Assembly: GCF_003034965.1 (NCBI RefSeq)
Contig: NZ_PZKE01000012.1
Location: 49,829-113,828, forward strand
Direction of reading: 5' to 3'
DNA length: 64,000 nt
Origin: Fuscovulum blasticum DSM 2131
GTDB lineage: Bacteria; Pseudomonadota; Alphaproteobacteria; Rhodobacterales; Rhodobacteraceae
A program made the translations under genes and the position numbers. Shown piece by piece: positions 17,610 through 27,563 of this stretch; the stretch's first letter is position 1, and the number at the start of each line of letters is the position of its first letter. The notes under the pieces were generated by a model, which saw only the letters and a list, made by a program, of their open reading frames with translations, ran no database searches and had not been told where the DNA came from.

Positions 17610-18452
17610 ATGACTGCCCAGACCACCGGACGGATCGCCTTTCAGGGCGAACTTGGCGCCTATTCGCATCAGGCCTGCCAGCAGGCCCGTCCCGACATGG
17701 AAGCGGTGCCCTGCACCACCTTCGAGGATGTCGTCGACATGACCCGCTCGGGCGAAGTCGATCTGGGGATGCTGGCGGTTGAAAATTCGACCTATGGCCG
17801 GGTCGCGGACGTGCACAGCCTGCTGCCCCGCGCGCGGCTGCATATCGTGGACGAAGCCTTTGTCCGCGTGCATGTCAATCTGCTGGGCGTGCCGGGGGCC
17901 CGCGTCGAGGACATCACCGAGGCGCATGGCCATGTGGTGATCTTGCCGCAATGCGCGGGCTTCCTGAAGGCGCATGGCATCCGGGGCAAGGTCAGCTCTG
18001 ACAACGCCCGCGCCGCCCGCGAAGTGGCCGAAGCCGGCGACAAGACCCGCGCCGCGCTGGCCAGCGAACTGGCCGCCTCGATCTACGGGCTGGACGTGCT
18101 GGCCCGCCATATCGAGGACCAGAAGAACAATACCACCCGTTTCCTGGTGATGAGCCGCACCGCCGACCACAGCCGCCGGGCCGAGCGGATGATGACCACC
18201 TTCACCTTCCGCGTCCGCAACATTCCGGCCGCGCTGTACAAGGCCTTGGGCGGCTTCGCGACCAATGGGGTGAACATGACCAAGCTGGAAAGCTACATGG
18301 TCGGTGGCAGCTTCACCGCGACCGAGTTCTATGCCGACATCGAAGGGCATCCCGACGATGCCCCTGCCGCCCGCGCGCTGGAGGAACTGCGCTACTTCTC
18401 GAAGGAAGTCAGCATCATCGGCGTCTATCCCGCCGACCGAGCCCGCGATTAG
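17610..18452 (+). CDS. pheA: Prephenate dehydratase with ACT domain
   Basis: The 280-residue enzyme converts prephenate to phenylpyruvate for phenylalanine synthesis. The catalytic domain (about 1–185) has RIAFQGELGAYSH at the start, LAVENSTYGRVADVH in the middle and the NNTTRFLVM segment with the key Thr near its end. An ACT domain follows with ALYKALGGFATNGVNMTKLES, the Phe-binding feedback site. There is no chorismate mutase domain. The ATG at 17610 follows a GGAG site; an upstream in-frame ATG at 17544 would add a non-family extension. It pairs functionally with the aromatic aminotransferase at 29.5 kb. Confidence 0.96.
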   Translation: MTAQTTGRIAFQGELGAYSHQACQQARPDMEAVPCTTFEDVVDMTRSGEVDLGMLAVENSTYGRVADVHSLLPRARLHIVDEAFVRVHVNLLGVPGARVEDITEAHGHVVILPQCAGFLKAHGIRGKVSSDNARAAREVAEAGDKTRAALASELAASIYGLDVLARHIEDQKNNTTRFLVMSRTADHSRRAERMMTTFTFRVRNIPAALYKALGGFATNGVNMTKLESYMVGGSFTATEFYADIEGHPDDAPAARALEELRYFSKEVSIIGVYPADRARD

Positions 18453-18461
18453 GGACTGCGC

Positions 18462-18941
18462 TCAGTATCCGCGGCGCTGGACGGCACGCCAGCGTTCCTC
18501 GATCATGGCGGCCAGCTTGCTGCTGGCCCCGTCGATCTTTTTCTGAACCCGTCCCCGCGCCAGCCGCACCGATTGCAGCATCACCCGCGCGCCCAGGGTG
18601 CGCGGCCGGATTTCCGTCAGGATCGTGATTCGCGTCCGCCGCGGCGCCAGCGCCGCAAGGTCGATCCGGCTGCTGCCGTCCAGCGTGTTGCTTTCCAGCC
18701 CGAACACCATCAGGCTGTCTTCCTGCAGGTCGTCCACCCGGATCGTCAGCACGCGGGGCTTGCCCCGGAAGGCAAAGCGCAACCGCCAGGCCGCGCCGGG
18801 GCCGGGCACACGAAGCCGGTCTATACGCTCCACCTCGGCACCGCGGCGCGCGGCCATGCGTTCAAACTGATCAAACTCGTTGAGGGTCCGATAGACAAAG
18901 TCCAGCGGGGCCTCGATATCCTGCTTCGTGATAAAGTGCAT
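18462..18941 (-). CDS. SRPBCC-family (START-like) protein
   Basis: This 159-residue protein starts MHFITKQDIEAPLDFVYRTL, a typical polyketide-cyclase/dehydrase or coenzyme Q-binding-like helix-grip fold. Alternating beta strands follow and a long basic C-terminal helix (about 125–159) closes it. No catalytic residues can be named. It is convergent with pheA, ten bases apart, and lies 55 bases after nudC in the same direction. The ATG at 18941 gives the family N-terminus; an upstream ATG does not. Function unknown; lipid or isoprenoid binding is common in the fold but unproven here. Confidence 0.75.
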   Translation of the reverse strand: MHFITKQDIEAPLDFVYRTLNEFDQFERMAARRGAEVERIDRLRVPGPGAAWRLRFAFRGKPRVLTIRVDDLQEDSLMVFGLESNTLDGSSRIDLAALAPRRTRITILTEIRPRTLGARVMLQSVRLARGRVQKKIDGASSKLAAMIEERWRAVQRRGY

Positions 18942-18996
18942 GTTCCGTCCCGTCGCCTCGCCCCGGGCACAAGGACCGGGCCAATTCGGAGATAGA

Positions 18997-19938
18997 CTAA
19001 TCCAGCCGGTCTGCAACCCAGTTGGCAAGCAGATAATGCGCAATCGAGCCGCGACGCGGCGCCCGGATGCGGGGATGATGGCCCGCGAAGACCGTCAGCA
19101 GTTCTTCACGGCTGATCCAGAGCGCCTCTTCGATTTCGGCCGGGTCCAGCGTCAGGTCGCGGGTTTCCGCCTCGGCCCGGGTGCCCAACATCAGCGACGC
19201 AGGAAACGGCCAGGGCTGGCTGGTGACATAGCGCACGGCACCACAGCGCACGCCGGTTTCCTCGGCCACCTCGCGGCGCACCGCCGCCTCGACGGTCTCT
19301 CCGGGTTCGACGAACCCCGCCAGGCACGAGAACATGCCCTCGGGCCAGCCGGGGCTGCGGCCCAGAAGCGTAAGGTTGCCAAGGGTGACCAGCATGATCA
19401 CCACCGGATCGGTGCGCGGGAAATGTTCCACGCCGCAGGCCGGGCATTGCCGCTGCCAGCCGCCCCGGGCCGCAACGCTGCGGCCGCCGCAGCGGGCGCA
19501 GAAGCCGTGGCCGCGGTGCCATTCCAGCAAGGCCCGTGCCGTGGCGGCCAGTTCGCCATCGCGCGCGTCCAGGGTGGCCATGCGCTGACGCAGGTCGCCG
19601 AACACATGCTGCGGCGGGGCTTCGGGGTCGGTCCGGTCGCCCGCATCGAAAACCGATCCCTCGGTGGTGTCCGCCAAAGCCCGCGCAGAAACATCGGCGG
19701 CGAACAGCCCCTGCCCGTCTTGCAGACCCAGGAACACCGTTTCGGCCGCCTCCGCCAGCACCGGATGCCCCGCGGGCAGCCAGCCCGCGCCGCCAGGCCC
19801 GAACAGCGGCCGGCCGCGCCAGACCGGCAGAACCCGGCCGCCGCGCGCCAGATCGGCCAGGGCGGCAGGGTCGCCGCGCAGCGCATGGGCGCGATCCAGC
19901 CCCGATCCGGCAAAGGCCATTCCGACCTGATCCTGCAT
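18997..19938 (-). CDS. nudC: NADH pyrophosphatase / NAD-capped RNA hydrolase
   Basis: The 313-residue Nudix enzyme splits NAD(H) to NMN(H) and AMP and, in known NudC proteins, removes NAD caps from RNA. A Zn ribbon is visible as FCARCGG and QCPACG. The Nudix box G-x5-E-x7-REVxEE reads GFVEPGETVEAAVRREVAEETG. The NudC-specific SQPWPFPASLM lies just after it. The start is either ATG 19938, chosen, or ATG 19920; both give the same family core. An ORF extension upstream to 20103 lacks family similarity. Confidence 0.94.
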   Translation of the reverse strand: MQDQVGMAFAGSGLDRAHALRGDPAALADLARGGRVLPVWRGRPLFGPGGAGWLPAGHPVLAEAAETVFLGLQDGQGLFAADVSARALADTTEGSVFDAGDRTDPEAPPQHVFGDLRQRMATLDARDGELAATARALLEWHRGHGFCARCGGRSVAARGGWQRQCPACGVEHFPRTDPVVIMLVTLGNLTLLGRSPGWPEGMFSCLAGFVEPGETVEAAVRREVAEETGVRCGAVRYVTSQPWPFPASLMLGTRAEAETRDLTLDPAEIEEALWISREELLTVFAGHHPRIRAPRRGSIAHYLLANWVADRLD

Positions 19939-20228
19939 CGCCCTGCGCCCCCTTCGTGCTGCCGCGCCTTGGATCGCATGGCGCGGGCGGGCGATAAAGC
20001 CCCCAGATTGCGCCTTTCGCGCCACGGTGGCGCGGCACCGGCGCAACACTCTCTGCCCGGCATGGCGGCATTCATCGGAGACCCTTGCCCTTGGCCGGAT
20101 CATAAAACAACTATAAGACGAGTTTTAATCAGCGCCTCAGTTGCCACAACATAGCCGTCTGAAAGGACTTGTGCGCCCGTGGGCACCGAATTCCCGTCAG
20201 ATCCGCTTGCCAGGCTGGCAATCGGAAG

Positions 20229-22172
20229 ATGAAAAAGGCACTCCGTTGCGAAGGCCCAAGAATTGTCTGCGCCGCCAGCGATGGCGGTGGCGGGCCGCAG
20301 CCCGAACCGCCCTCCGGCCCCTTGCAGATGGCCCCGGCCTGCCAGATTGACCTGCGGGTGCTGGCAACATCAGATCTGCACGGGCAGTTGATGTCCTATG
20401 ACTATTTCGCCAACCGGCCCCTGTTCGGCACCGGGCTGGCGCAGACCGCCGCGCTGATTGCCGAAGCGCGGGCGGGGGCGGCAAACTCGATCCTGCTTGA
20501 CAACGGGGATTTCCTGCAGGGCACCGCCCTGACCGAGATGGCCTCGCACCCGCGGGGGCGGCACCGCAACCGGCCGCATCCCGCGATCACCGCCTTCAAT
20601 GCCCTGGGCTATGATGCGGTGGGGCTGGGCAACCATGAATTCGATTACGGGCTGGAACGGCTGACGCAGGCGCTGGCCGATGCCCGGTTTCCGGCCGTTT
20701 CGGCCACCGTTGTGCTGCGGCCGGGGGCCGGCACGCCCGCCGACCGCACATTGGTGCCACCCTGGGTGCTGCTGACCCGACACCTGCGCGACCGCTGCGG
20801 CGCCGGGCATGACATCGGCATTGGCGTGCTTGGCCTGACGCCGCCGGAAACGCTGGACTGGGCCGGCGACTGGCTGTCGGGGCGGGTCTGGGTGCGGCCC
20901 ATGCTGGCCGCCGCGCGGGACTGGGTGCCGAAAATGCGGGCAGAGGGCGCCGATGTGGTGATCTGCCTGGTCCATTCCGGCCTGGCCCTGCCAGGGCAAG
21001 GCACCAAGACGGGCGAGGTCGCGGCCGAGATTGCCGCGCTGGACGGCGTTGATGCCGTGATCGCCGGGCACACCCATCAGGTTTTTCCGCCAGGCCCGGC
21101 CGCCGCGCTGCGGATCGCCGATCCGCGGATCGACGCCCAGGCCGGGCGGGTCTGCGGCACGCCAACGGTGCAGCCCGGTCATTCCGGGTCACATCTGGGC
21201 ATGATCGACCTTGAGCTGACCCATGGCCCGCATGGCTGGCGGGTAGCCGGGGGCATCGGCCGGGCGATCAGCGCGTCCGAGGTGGTGGCCGGACTGTCGG
21301 CCCCGGCCATCCGGCGCCATGCGGCGCCGCTGCGGGCGGCCATCGGCGACGATCACCGCGCCGCGCTGGCCTGGACGCGGCGGCGGCTGGGCCAGACGGC
21401 GGTGCCGCTGACCACCCATTTCGCCCATGTGGCCGATACCGCCGCGATGCGGCTGGTCGCGGCGGCGAAAGAGGCCACCGTGCGGCGCCTGCTGTCAGGC
21501 CGGCCCGAAGCCGCCCTGCCGCTGGTGGCAACCGTTACCCCTTTCCGCTGCGGCGGGCGGGGCGGGCCGCTGAACTATACCGACATCCGGCCCGGCCCGC
21601 TGTCGGTGCGCCATGTGCACGACCTTTACCCCTTTCCCAACAGCCTGCGCGCGGTGCTGACAACCGGGGCCGACCTTCTGGCCCGGCTCGAACACTCGGC
21701 CCGGCTGTTCCGCACCCTGCGGGCCGGCCGCGCCGACCAGCCCCTGATCGACCCCACCTTCCCGCCGTTCGAGTTTGAACTGGCGCCCGCGCTGTCCTTC
21801 CGCATCGACCTGTCGCGCAGCCCCGGCAGCCGCATCCGCGACCTTTGCCTTGCGGGCGAGCCGGTCCCCCGCGCCATGCCGCTGGTGCTGGTGACCAACA
21901 GCTATCGCATGGGCGGGCACGGCGGGCCGGGGACCGAGATCCGCCTGCCCCGCACCCTGTGCACCGAGGCGCTGGCCGCCTTTGTTGCCGCCGGACCGCC
22001 CCTTGAACCGGCAAAGGGCGCCGGCTGGTCGCTGGCGCCGCTGGCCGGGGCCAGCGTGCTGTTCGACAGCGGAACCGGCGCAGCGGCGCATCTGTCCGAC
22101 GTGGCGCATCTGCGCCCCGAACCGCTGGGGCTGACCGAGCAGGGGTTCCGGCGCTTCCGTCTGCACCTGTGA
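20229..22172 (+). CDS. 2',3'-cyclic-nucleotide 2'-phosphodiesterase / 3'-nucleotidase-like protein
   Basis: The protein, up to 647 residues, belongs to the CpdB/5'-nucleotidase family. The metallophosphatase core shows the metal ligands in order: ATSDLHG, DNGDFLQG, GNHEFDYG, a His in CLVHSG and IAGHTHQVFP. The C-terminal 5'-nucleotidase domain has HDLYPFPNSLRAVLTTG, a substrate-binding segment. Unlike enterobacterial CpdB no signal peptide is visible from the ATG at 20229 or from a later one, so location is uncertain. The start is doubtful because the first 35 residues are low in family similarity. A HAD phosphatase follows, fitting nucleotide salvage. Confidence 0.85.
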   Translation: MKKALRCEGPRIVCAASDGGGGPQPEPPSGPLQMAPACQIDLRVLATSDLHGQLMSYDYFANRPLFGTGLAQTAALIAEARAGAANSILLDNGDFLQGTALTEMASHPRGRHRNRPHPAITAFNALGYDAVGLGNHEFDYGLERLTQALADARFPAVSATVVLRPGAGTPADRTLVPPWVLLTRHLRDRCGAGHDIGIGVLGLTPPETLDWAGDWLSGRVWVRPMLAAARDWVPKMRAEGADVVICLVHSGLALPGQGTKTGEVAAEIAALDGVDAVIAGHTHQVFPPGPAAALRIADPRIDAQAGRVCGTPTVQPGHSGSHLGMIDLELTHGPHGWRVAGGIGRAISASEVVAGLSAPAIRRHAAPLRAAIGDDHRAALAWTRRRLGQTAVPLTTHFAHVADTAAMRLVAAAKEATVRRLLSGRPEAALPLVATVTPFRCGGRGGPLNYTDIRPGPLSVRHVHDLYPFPNSLRAVLTTGADLLARLEHSARLFRTLRAGRADQPLIDPTFPPFEFELAPALSFRIDLSRSPGSRIRDLCLAGEPVPRAMPLVLVTNSYRMGGHGGPGTEIRLPRTLCTEALAAFVAAGPPLEPAKGAGWSLAPLAGASVLFDSGTGAAAHLSDVAHLRPEPLGLTEQGFRRFRLHL

Positions 22173-22227
22173 TGCGCTATGTCGCCCGGGCCGGCCCGCG
22201 CCCTGCCGGCCTATCCGGCGGAATCCC

Positions 22228-22866
22228 ATGTTCGATGCGCTGTTCTTCGATCTTGACGGCACCCTGATCGACACCGAAAGCATCGCGCTTTCGACCGGCA
22301 TCGCCGCTTTTGCGGCCGCCGGGGTGACGGTCGATGCCGATTTCATGCACGGGCTGATCGGCCTTGATCAGGCCAGCGTGGCGCAGATCATCCGCAGCCG
22401 GTTTCCGCAGGCCGATCTTGACGCCATCCGCCGCGACTGGGGCGCCGGGTTTGATGCCGGTGTCAACGCCGGCCTGCCGCTGAAACCCGGCGTGATGCCG
22501 CTTCTGCAGGCAACCGAGGGCCGCCGCCGCGCCCTTGTCACCTCAACCGCGCGGGCGGGCGCGCATCACAAGCTGGCGGTGGCGGGGCTGGCCGGGTTCT
22601 TCGACCATGTGGTGACGTTCGATGATGTCACCGAACCCAAGCCCGCCCCTGCCCCCTATCTGCTGGCCGCCAACCTGTTCGGCTGCGATCCGGCCCGTTG
22701 TCTGGTGTTCGAAGACAGCGAGATCGGGGCCGAAGCCGCCTGGCGGGCCGGCTGCACCGTGGTGCAGGTGCCCGACATCCTGCCATCCCAGGGCCGCTGG
22801 GCGCATCACCTTGCCCCCGACCTGCTGACCGGCGCCCGCAGCGCCGGGCTGATCGGCCCTGCCTAG
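22228..22866 (+). CDS. HAD-family phosphatase
   Basis: The 212-residue protein is a subfamily I HAD hydrolase like beta-phosphoglucomutase or YqaB/YfbT. Motif I is FFDLDGTLIDTES, motif II VTSTAR, motif III Lys in EPKPAPAPYLLA and motif IV CLVFEDSEIGAEAA. A helical cap lies between motifs I and II. Substrate unknown. It lies 55 bases after the CpdB-like gene and ends convergent with the lytic transglycosylase, their stop codons sharing a CTAG. Confidence 0.9.
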   Translation: MFDALFFDLDGTLIDTESIALSTGIAAFAAAGVTVDADFMHGLIGLDQASVAQIIRSRFPQADLDAIRRDWGAGFDAGVNAGLPLKPGVMPLLQATEGRRRALVTSTARAGAHHKLAVAGLAGFFDHVVTFDDVTEPKPAPAPYLLAANLFGCDPARCLVFEDSEIGAEAAWRAGCTVVQVPDILPSQGRWAHHLAPDLLTGARSAGLIGPA

Positions 22867-24785
22867 CCGCGCAGTTCAGGCGTCAGCCGCACCGGCCCGG
22901 CCTTGCCCTTCAGCTTGGCGCGATAGATCACCACGCCTTCCACCACCCGCATCACATAGGTGCGGGTTTCGGCAAAGGGGATGGTCTCGACCCAGTCGAC
23001 CACATCCACCGATTTCTGCCGCGGATCGCCCAGATCATCGACCCAGCGGCGGGGCCGCCCCGGCCCGGCGTTGTAGCCGCTGGCGACCAGCGCGATCGAG
23101 GGGCCGAACTCCTCGATCAGATGCGCCAGATAGGCCGAACCCAGCGTCACGTTATAGGCCGGGTCCGTCAGCAGCTTGCCCGGCGTGAACTCGACCCCCA
23201 GTTCCTTGGCCATCAGCTTGGCCGTGCCTGGCAGGATCTGCATCAGCCCGCGCGCATCGGCATGGGATCGCGCCGCCGGATCGAATTCGCTTTCGCGCCG
23301 CGAAATCGCCAGCGCCAGCGCACGCGAGACCTTCAGCCCGTCCTGCACGAAATCCGGCACGGGGAAATAGGCGCGCGGCAGGATCACCCCGCGTTCGGCC
23401 GCCGCCTTGGCGATCACCACCGCGACATGCGGTTCGTTCATCTCAAGCGCCATGTCGGCCAGTTGCGCCAGTTCGGCATCGTCCAGGCTTTCGCCCAGAT
23501 GCAGCAGGAACCGCTTGCCCAGCGTGCGGTCGCCCGCGGCCAGCAGCAGGCGCCCCGCCGCCAGCACCGAAGATCCGGCAAAGGCGGATTGCCGCCAGCT
23601 TCCGGGGGGGCCGGGTGCATCTTCGATCAGCCGCTTGTCCAGCGGCAGGCCCAGCTTTTCGGATGCCAGAAGGCCGTAATAGGCCGTCTGGTGCCGCGCC
23701 GCCGCCTGCATCGCGGTTTCGGCGTCTTCATCCCTGCCCAGCGCCTCCAGCGCGCGGCCCTGCCAATAGGCGGCGCGGGCCAGACTGATGGGCGTGGTGA
23801 CTTCGGCCCCGAGATGGCCAAAGTGGCGCAACGCGGTTTCGCCGTCGCCCAGCCGCCGCAGGGCGACAAACCCGGCAAGGAACTCCAGGTCGGCATAGGC
23901 CGCGCCTCCGGCCAGCCCGTGCTGCGCCGCCACCTTGTAGGCCTCGGCCGGGCGGCCCTGCCGCAACAGCCAGCGCGCCAGCAGCGCCCGGCGTTCGGCC
24001 CACATGGCAGGCCGGCCCAGGGCCTCGGGCGGGGTGGCGATGATCAGCGCCGCCGCATCGTCATACTGGTCGCGCCGCATCCGCCACAGGAACCGCTCAT
24101 AGGTCAGGCCGGGGTTCTGCTTCAGATCCTCGGGCACGGCGGCAACCAGCGCATCCACCCCCGGCTTGCCGGCCCGCAGCGCCAGCCGGGCGCGGGCCAG
24201 CTTCTGCCAGCCTTCGGATACCAGCGGCAGCATCCGTTCGGCCTGCGGGCCCTTGCCGGACCAGAGCAGGTTGTCCAGCCGCGCCTGATGCAGCCGCGCC
24301 AGGGCGTCGGGCGCCAGACCCAGCAGCATCTGTTCCTGTTCCGGCGTCAGGTCCAGTTCAGCCCAGGCGCGCATCGCCTCGGTCTCGGCGCGGGCAAGGT
24401 CACCCGTCGCCCACAGTGCCCCCACCAGCGCCACCGCGCCTTCGCCGGTGACAGGGCTGTCCGCCCCGAAATAGGCCACCACACGCGCCGGCGTTTCGGA
24501 TGCCAGCGCCTGTTCGCCCTTTTCCTTCAAGAGCGGCAGCCCCGGCCAGTCAGGCCTGCGTTCCAGGAACGACTCATAATCGCCCAGCCGTCCCTTGCCC
24601 GCGCGCAGCCATTGCCAGACCACCACATCCCGCCCCACCCCCTGCGGGGCAACGGCCAGCGCGCCGTCCCAGTCTCCGGTGGCGGCGACCGATAGCGCGG
24701 TCTTCATCGCCTGCACCTCATCGGCACGGGCGGGCGGGGCGATCAGCAGGACCGCAAGCAGCACAAGGCGAAGGAATGTCGTCAT
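22863..24785 (-). CDS. Soluble lytic murein transglycosylase
   Basis: The 640-residue periplasmic enzyme cleaves peptidoglycan glycan strands to 1,6-anhydro products. A signal peptide ([21 protein letters not shown]) starts at ATG 24785. A long superhelical TPR-like region covers about residues 25–470. The C-terminal SLT domain has the catalytic Glu in SRRESEFDP, then [10 protein letters not shown] and GYNAGPGR, as in Slt70. An apparent upstream extension to 25190 overlaps dapA on the other strand and is rejected. Its transcript is divergent from dapA. Confidence 0.94.
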   Translation of the reverse strand: MTTFLRLVLLAVLLIAPPARADEVQAMKTALSVAATGDWDGALAVAPQGVGRDVVVWQWLRAGKGRLGDYESFLERRPDWPGLPLLKEKGEQALASETPARVVAYFGADSPVTGEGAVALVGALWATGDLARAETEAMRAWAELDLTPEQEQMLLGLAPDALARLHQARLDNLLWSGKGPQAERMLPLVSEGWQKLARARLALRAGKPGVDALVAAVPEDLKQNPGLTYERFLWRMRRDQYDDAAALIIATPPEALGRPAMWAERRALLARWLLRQGRPAEAYKVAAQHGLAGGAAYADLEFLAGFVALRRLGDGETALRHFGHLGAEVTTPISLARAAYWQGRALEALGRDEDAETAMQAAARHQTAYYGLLASEKLGLPLDKRLIEDAPGPPGSWRQSAFAGSSVLAAGRLLLAAGDRTLGKRFLLHLGESLDDAELAQLADMALEMNEPHVAVVIAKAAAERGVILPRAYFPVPDFVQDGLKVSRALALAISRRESEFDPAARSHADARGLMQILPGTAKLMAKELGVEFTPGKLLTDPAYNVTLGSAYLAHLIEEFGPSIALVASGYNAGPGRPRRWVDDLGDPRQKSVDVVDWVETIPFAETRTYVMRVVEGVVIYRAKLKGKAGPVRLTPELRG

Positions 24786-24924
24786 GGCCGGAAATTGCCT
24801 TAGCGCGCCGCGCGCCACAACCCACGAACCCGTCATCTGCGGTGCTTGGCAAGCCTTTCGTCCGGCGATAAGGAGGGCCGATTGCAACCGCGGCCAGCGA
24901 CGGACCGCTTTCAGGAGATGCGCG

Positions 24925-25809
24925 ATGCGCCACGACAGGTTGAGCGGGTCGATCCCGGCCCTGGTGACGCCCTTCAAGGGCGGCGAAGTGGACATGGACA
25001 CCCTGAAAAAACTGGTCGACTGGCAGATCGAGCAGGGCTCGACCGGCCTTGTCCCGGTGGGCACCACCGGCGAAAGCCCGACCCTGACGCATGAAGAACA
25101 TGAAGCCGTGGTCGAGGCCGTGGTGAAGTTCGCCGCCGGCCGGGTGCCGGTGATCGCGGGCGCCGGGTCGAACAACACGGTGGAAGGCATCCGCCTGATC
25201 CGCCATGCCGAAAAGGTGGGGGCCGACGCGGCGCTGGTGGTGACGCCCTATTACAACAAGCCCACCCAGGCGGGGCTAATCGCGCATTTCACCGCGCTGC
25301 ATGACTGCTGCACCCTGCCGATCGTGATCTACAACATTCCCGGCCGGTCGGTCGTGGACATGACGCCCGAAACCATGGGCAAGCTGGCCGCCCTGCCGCG
25401 GATCGTGGGCGTCAAGGACGCCACCGGCAAGATCGAGCGGGTCAGCCAGCAGCGCGCCGCCTGTGGGGCCGATTTCGTGCAGCTTTCGGGCGAAGATGCC
25501 ACGGCGCTTGGCTTCAACGCCCATGGCGGCGTGGGCTGCATCAGCGTGACCGCGAATGTCGCGCCCAGGCTCTGCGCCGAATTCCAGGCCGCCACCCTGC
25601 GCGGCGACTATGCCACCGCGCTGAAGTATCAGGATCTGCTGATGCCGCTGCATGAGGCGATCTTCCTGGAACCGGGGCTTGCCGGCGCGAAATACGGCCT
25701 GTCGCTGCTGGGGCGCTGCACCGAAGACGTGCGCCTGCCGCTGGTGGGCCTGACCGATGGCACCAAGGCGCGCATCCGTGCCGCCATGGTCCACGCCGGG
25801 GTTCTGTGA
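24925..25809 (+). CDS. dapA: 4-hydroxy-tetrahydrodipicolinate synthase
   Basis: The 294-residue TIM-barrel aldolase condenses pyruvate with aspartate semialdehyde in lysine and diaminopimelate synthesis. [14 protein letters not shown], the Tyr of [11 protein letters not shown], the NIPGRS loop and the Schiff-base Lys in IVGVKDATG are all present. The ATG at 24925 follows AGGAG with good spacing. It supplies meso-diaminopimelate for the peptidoglycan made by the wall genes in this window. Eight bases separate it from the EamA transporter gene downstream. Confidence 0.97.
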   Translation: MRHDRLSGSIPALVTPFKGGEVDMDTLKKLVDWQIEQGSTGLVPVGTTGESPTLTHEEHEAVVEAVVKFAAGRVPVIAGAGSNNTVEGIRLIRHAEKVGADAALVVTPYYNKPTQAGLIAHFTALHDCCTLPIVIYNIPGRSVVDMTPETMGKLAALPRIVGVKDATGKIERVSQQRAACGADFVQLSGEDATALGFNAHGGVGCISVTANVAPRLCAEFQAATLRGDYATALKYQDLLMPLHEAIFLEPGLAGAKYGLSLLGRCTEDVRLPLVGLTDGTKARIRAAMVHAGVL

Positions 25810-25816
25810 TCCGCCC

Positions 25817-26674
25817 ATGACCCGCGCCGACAACCTTCGCGGCGCGATGCTGATGACGCTTTCGATGGCGGGTTTCGCCGTCGAGGACATGTTCATCAAG
25901 GCCGCCGCCCACAGCCTGCCGGTGGGGCAGGTGATGGTGGTCATGGGCATCGCCGGCATCCTGACCTTTGGCCTGATGGCCCGCCGCATGGGCGAACCCG
26001 CCTTTCCGAGCGGCTTTCTGGCCCCACCGCTGCTGATCCGTTCGGGGTTCGAAATCGGCGGGCGGCTGTTCTATGCGCTGGCCATCGCGCTGACGCCGCT
26101 GTCAACCACCTCGGCCATCCTGCAGGCGACGCCGCTGGTGGTGATCGCGGGCGCCGCGATCCTGTTTAACGAACGGGTCGGCTGGCTGCGCTGGCTGGCG
26201 GTTCTGGTGGGGCTGATCGGGGTGCTTGTCATCCTGCGGCCGGGCGTGGCGGGGTTCTCGGCGCTGTCGCTGCTGGCCGTGGCCGGGATGCTGGGCTTTG
26301 CCGGCCGCGATCTGGCGACCCGCGCCGCGCCGATGCGGCTGTCGAACCGGCAGCTTGGGGTGATCGGCTTTGCCATGCTGGGCATCGCCGGGCTTGTCAT
26401 TCTGGGCTGGACCGGCGGCGCCCGCCTGCCCGACGGGCGCGAAGCCGCGCTGATGCTGGGCGCCTGCACCTTCGGCATCGTCGGTTATCACGCGCTGACC
26501 GCCGCCATGCGCACGGGCGAAGTCGCGGCCGTCACCCCGTTCCGCTATACCCGGCTGGTCTTCGCGCTGATCCTGGCGGTGCTGCTGTTCGGGGAACGTC
26601 CCGATGCGCAAACCCTGATCGGGGCGGCGCTGGTGGTGGGCGCGGGCCTGATCGGGCTGACCATCCGCCGCTGA
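25817..26674 (+). CDS. DMT-superfamily (EamA) transporter
   Basis: This 285-residue membrane protein has ten predicted helices in two EamA repeats of five, the usual drug/metabolite transporter layout. The end of the first repeat reads LVVIAGAAILFNERVGWLRW and of the second LILAVLLFGERPDAQTLIGAALVVGAGL, the typical paired signature. It starts eight bases after dapA and probably shares its transcript. Substrate cannot be told; amino acid or nucleobase export is possible. Confidence 0.88.
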   Translation: MTRADNLRGAMLMTLSMAGFAVEDMFIKAAAHSLPVGQVMVVMGIAGILTFGLMARRMGEPAFPSGFLAPPLLIRSGFEIGGRLFYALAIALTPLSTTSAILQATPLVVIAGAAILFNERVGWLRWLAVLVGLIGVLVILRPGVAGFSALSLLAVAGMLGFAGRDLATRAAPMRLSNRQLGVIGFAMLGIAGLVILGWTGGARLPDGREAALMLGACTFGIVGYHALTAAMRTGEVAAVTPFRYTRLVFALILAVLLFGERPDAQTLIGAALVVGAGLIGLTIRR

Positions 26675-26940
26675 CCGCCGGGACTCACCGGCGCCGTGCC
26701 CTGACAATACTTTGAATTTTATGGGCTTCATGCCTAACAGCCGGTAACCGGCAGCGGCCTTTCAGGACGATGCGGCCATTCGCAGACCGGCGTTTCCCCA
26801 AGCCAAACAATGTCGGGAAAGTGCCCAGATTGTGGCGCAAAAATGGCGCGATCCAAGCGCGATTTGGGCAGATGGCCACCCTGGCCGCCCAAACCCTTAA
26901 CACCGGCCTCACGGCCGGGTCAGCCTGAAGGAGACCGCCC

Positions 26941-27489
26941 ATGTTCATGCAGGATGTCACCCGCTTTGCCGCCACCCCGGTCACGGCAGCCGCCACGCTT
27001 GGCCAGGGCCTGATCGACGGAACGCTGATCGAAACCGCCGCCGGCTGGCGGCCTGTGCAATCGCTGCGGGTCGGCGACAGCCTTCAGACGCTGGACGGCG
27101 GCCTGCGCCGCGTCGTTGCCCTGAACCGGCGCGAGGTGCTGCCCGGCGAGCCGGTGGTGCACCTGTCCGGCGGCCATTTCGACGCCTGTTCCGATGTCAT
27201 GCTGATGCCCGGCCAATCCGTTCTGCTGGATACGGTCGGTCTGATGGCCGCGCCCTATGCCCGCATTGCCGCCGCCGCGCTGACCGGCTGCATCGGCGCC
27301 CGCACCGCCAGCGCGCCGCGCCGGGTTGAGGTCGTCACCCCGATCTTCGCCGAGGAAGAGGTGGTCTGGGCGCAGTCCGGCCTGCTGCTGCTGTGCCCCG
27401 GCCTGCGCGGCGGCGACACGGCCTTTCCCGAACTGCACGCCCGCGCTGCGGCGCTGTTCCTGGCCGAACGCAGCCGCCGCTTCGCCTGA
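26941..27489 (+). CDS. Hint-domain protein lacking the N-terminal cysteine
   Basis: The 182-residue protein matches the Hint (hedgehog/intein) type domain common in Rhodobacterales: [28 protein letters not shown] is the diagnostic block A, with a later [23 protein letters not shown] block. In autoprocessing members a Cys stands four residues before the first Gly of the G-T-x-I motif; here that place is Gly. So splicing or cleavage by the usual route is unlikely. A GGAGACC ribosome site precedes the ATG. The gap of 266 bases upstream holds no gene. Function unknown. Confidence 0.78.
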   Translation: MFMQDVTRFAATPVTAAATLGQGLIDGTLIETAAGWRPVQSLRVGDSLQTLDGGLRRVVALNRREVLPGEPVVHLSGGHFDACSDVMLMPGQSVLLDTVGLMAAPYARIAAAALTGCIGARTASAPRRVEVVTPIFAEEEVVWAQSGLLLLCPGLRGGDTAFPELHARAAALFLAERSRRFA

Positions 27490-27563
27490 CCGGCCCGCCA
27501 GGGCACCTTCCGGCACCTTGCCTTCTGGACTCCGCGGCCCGCCGCCCCTATCTGGAACGGACC

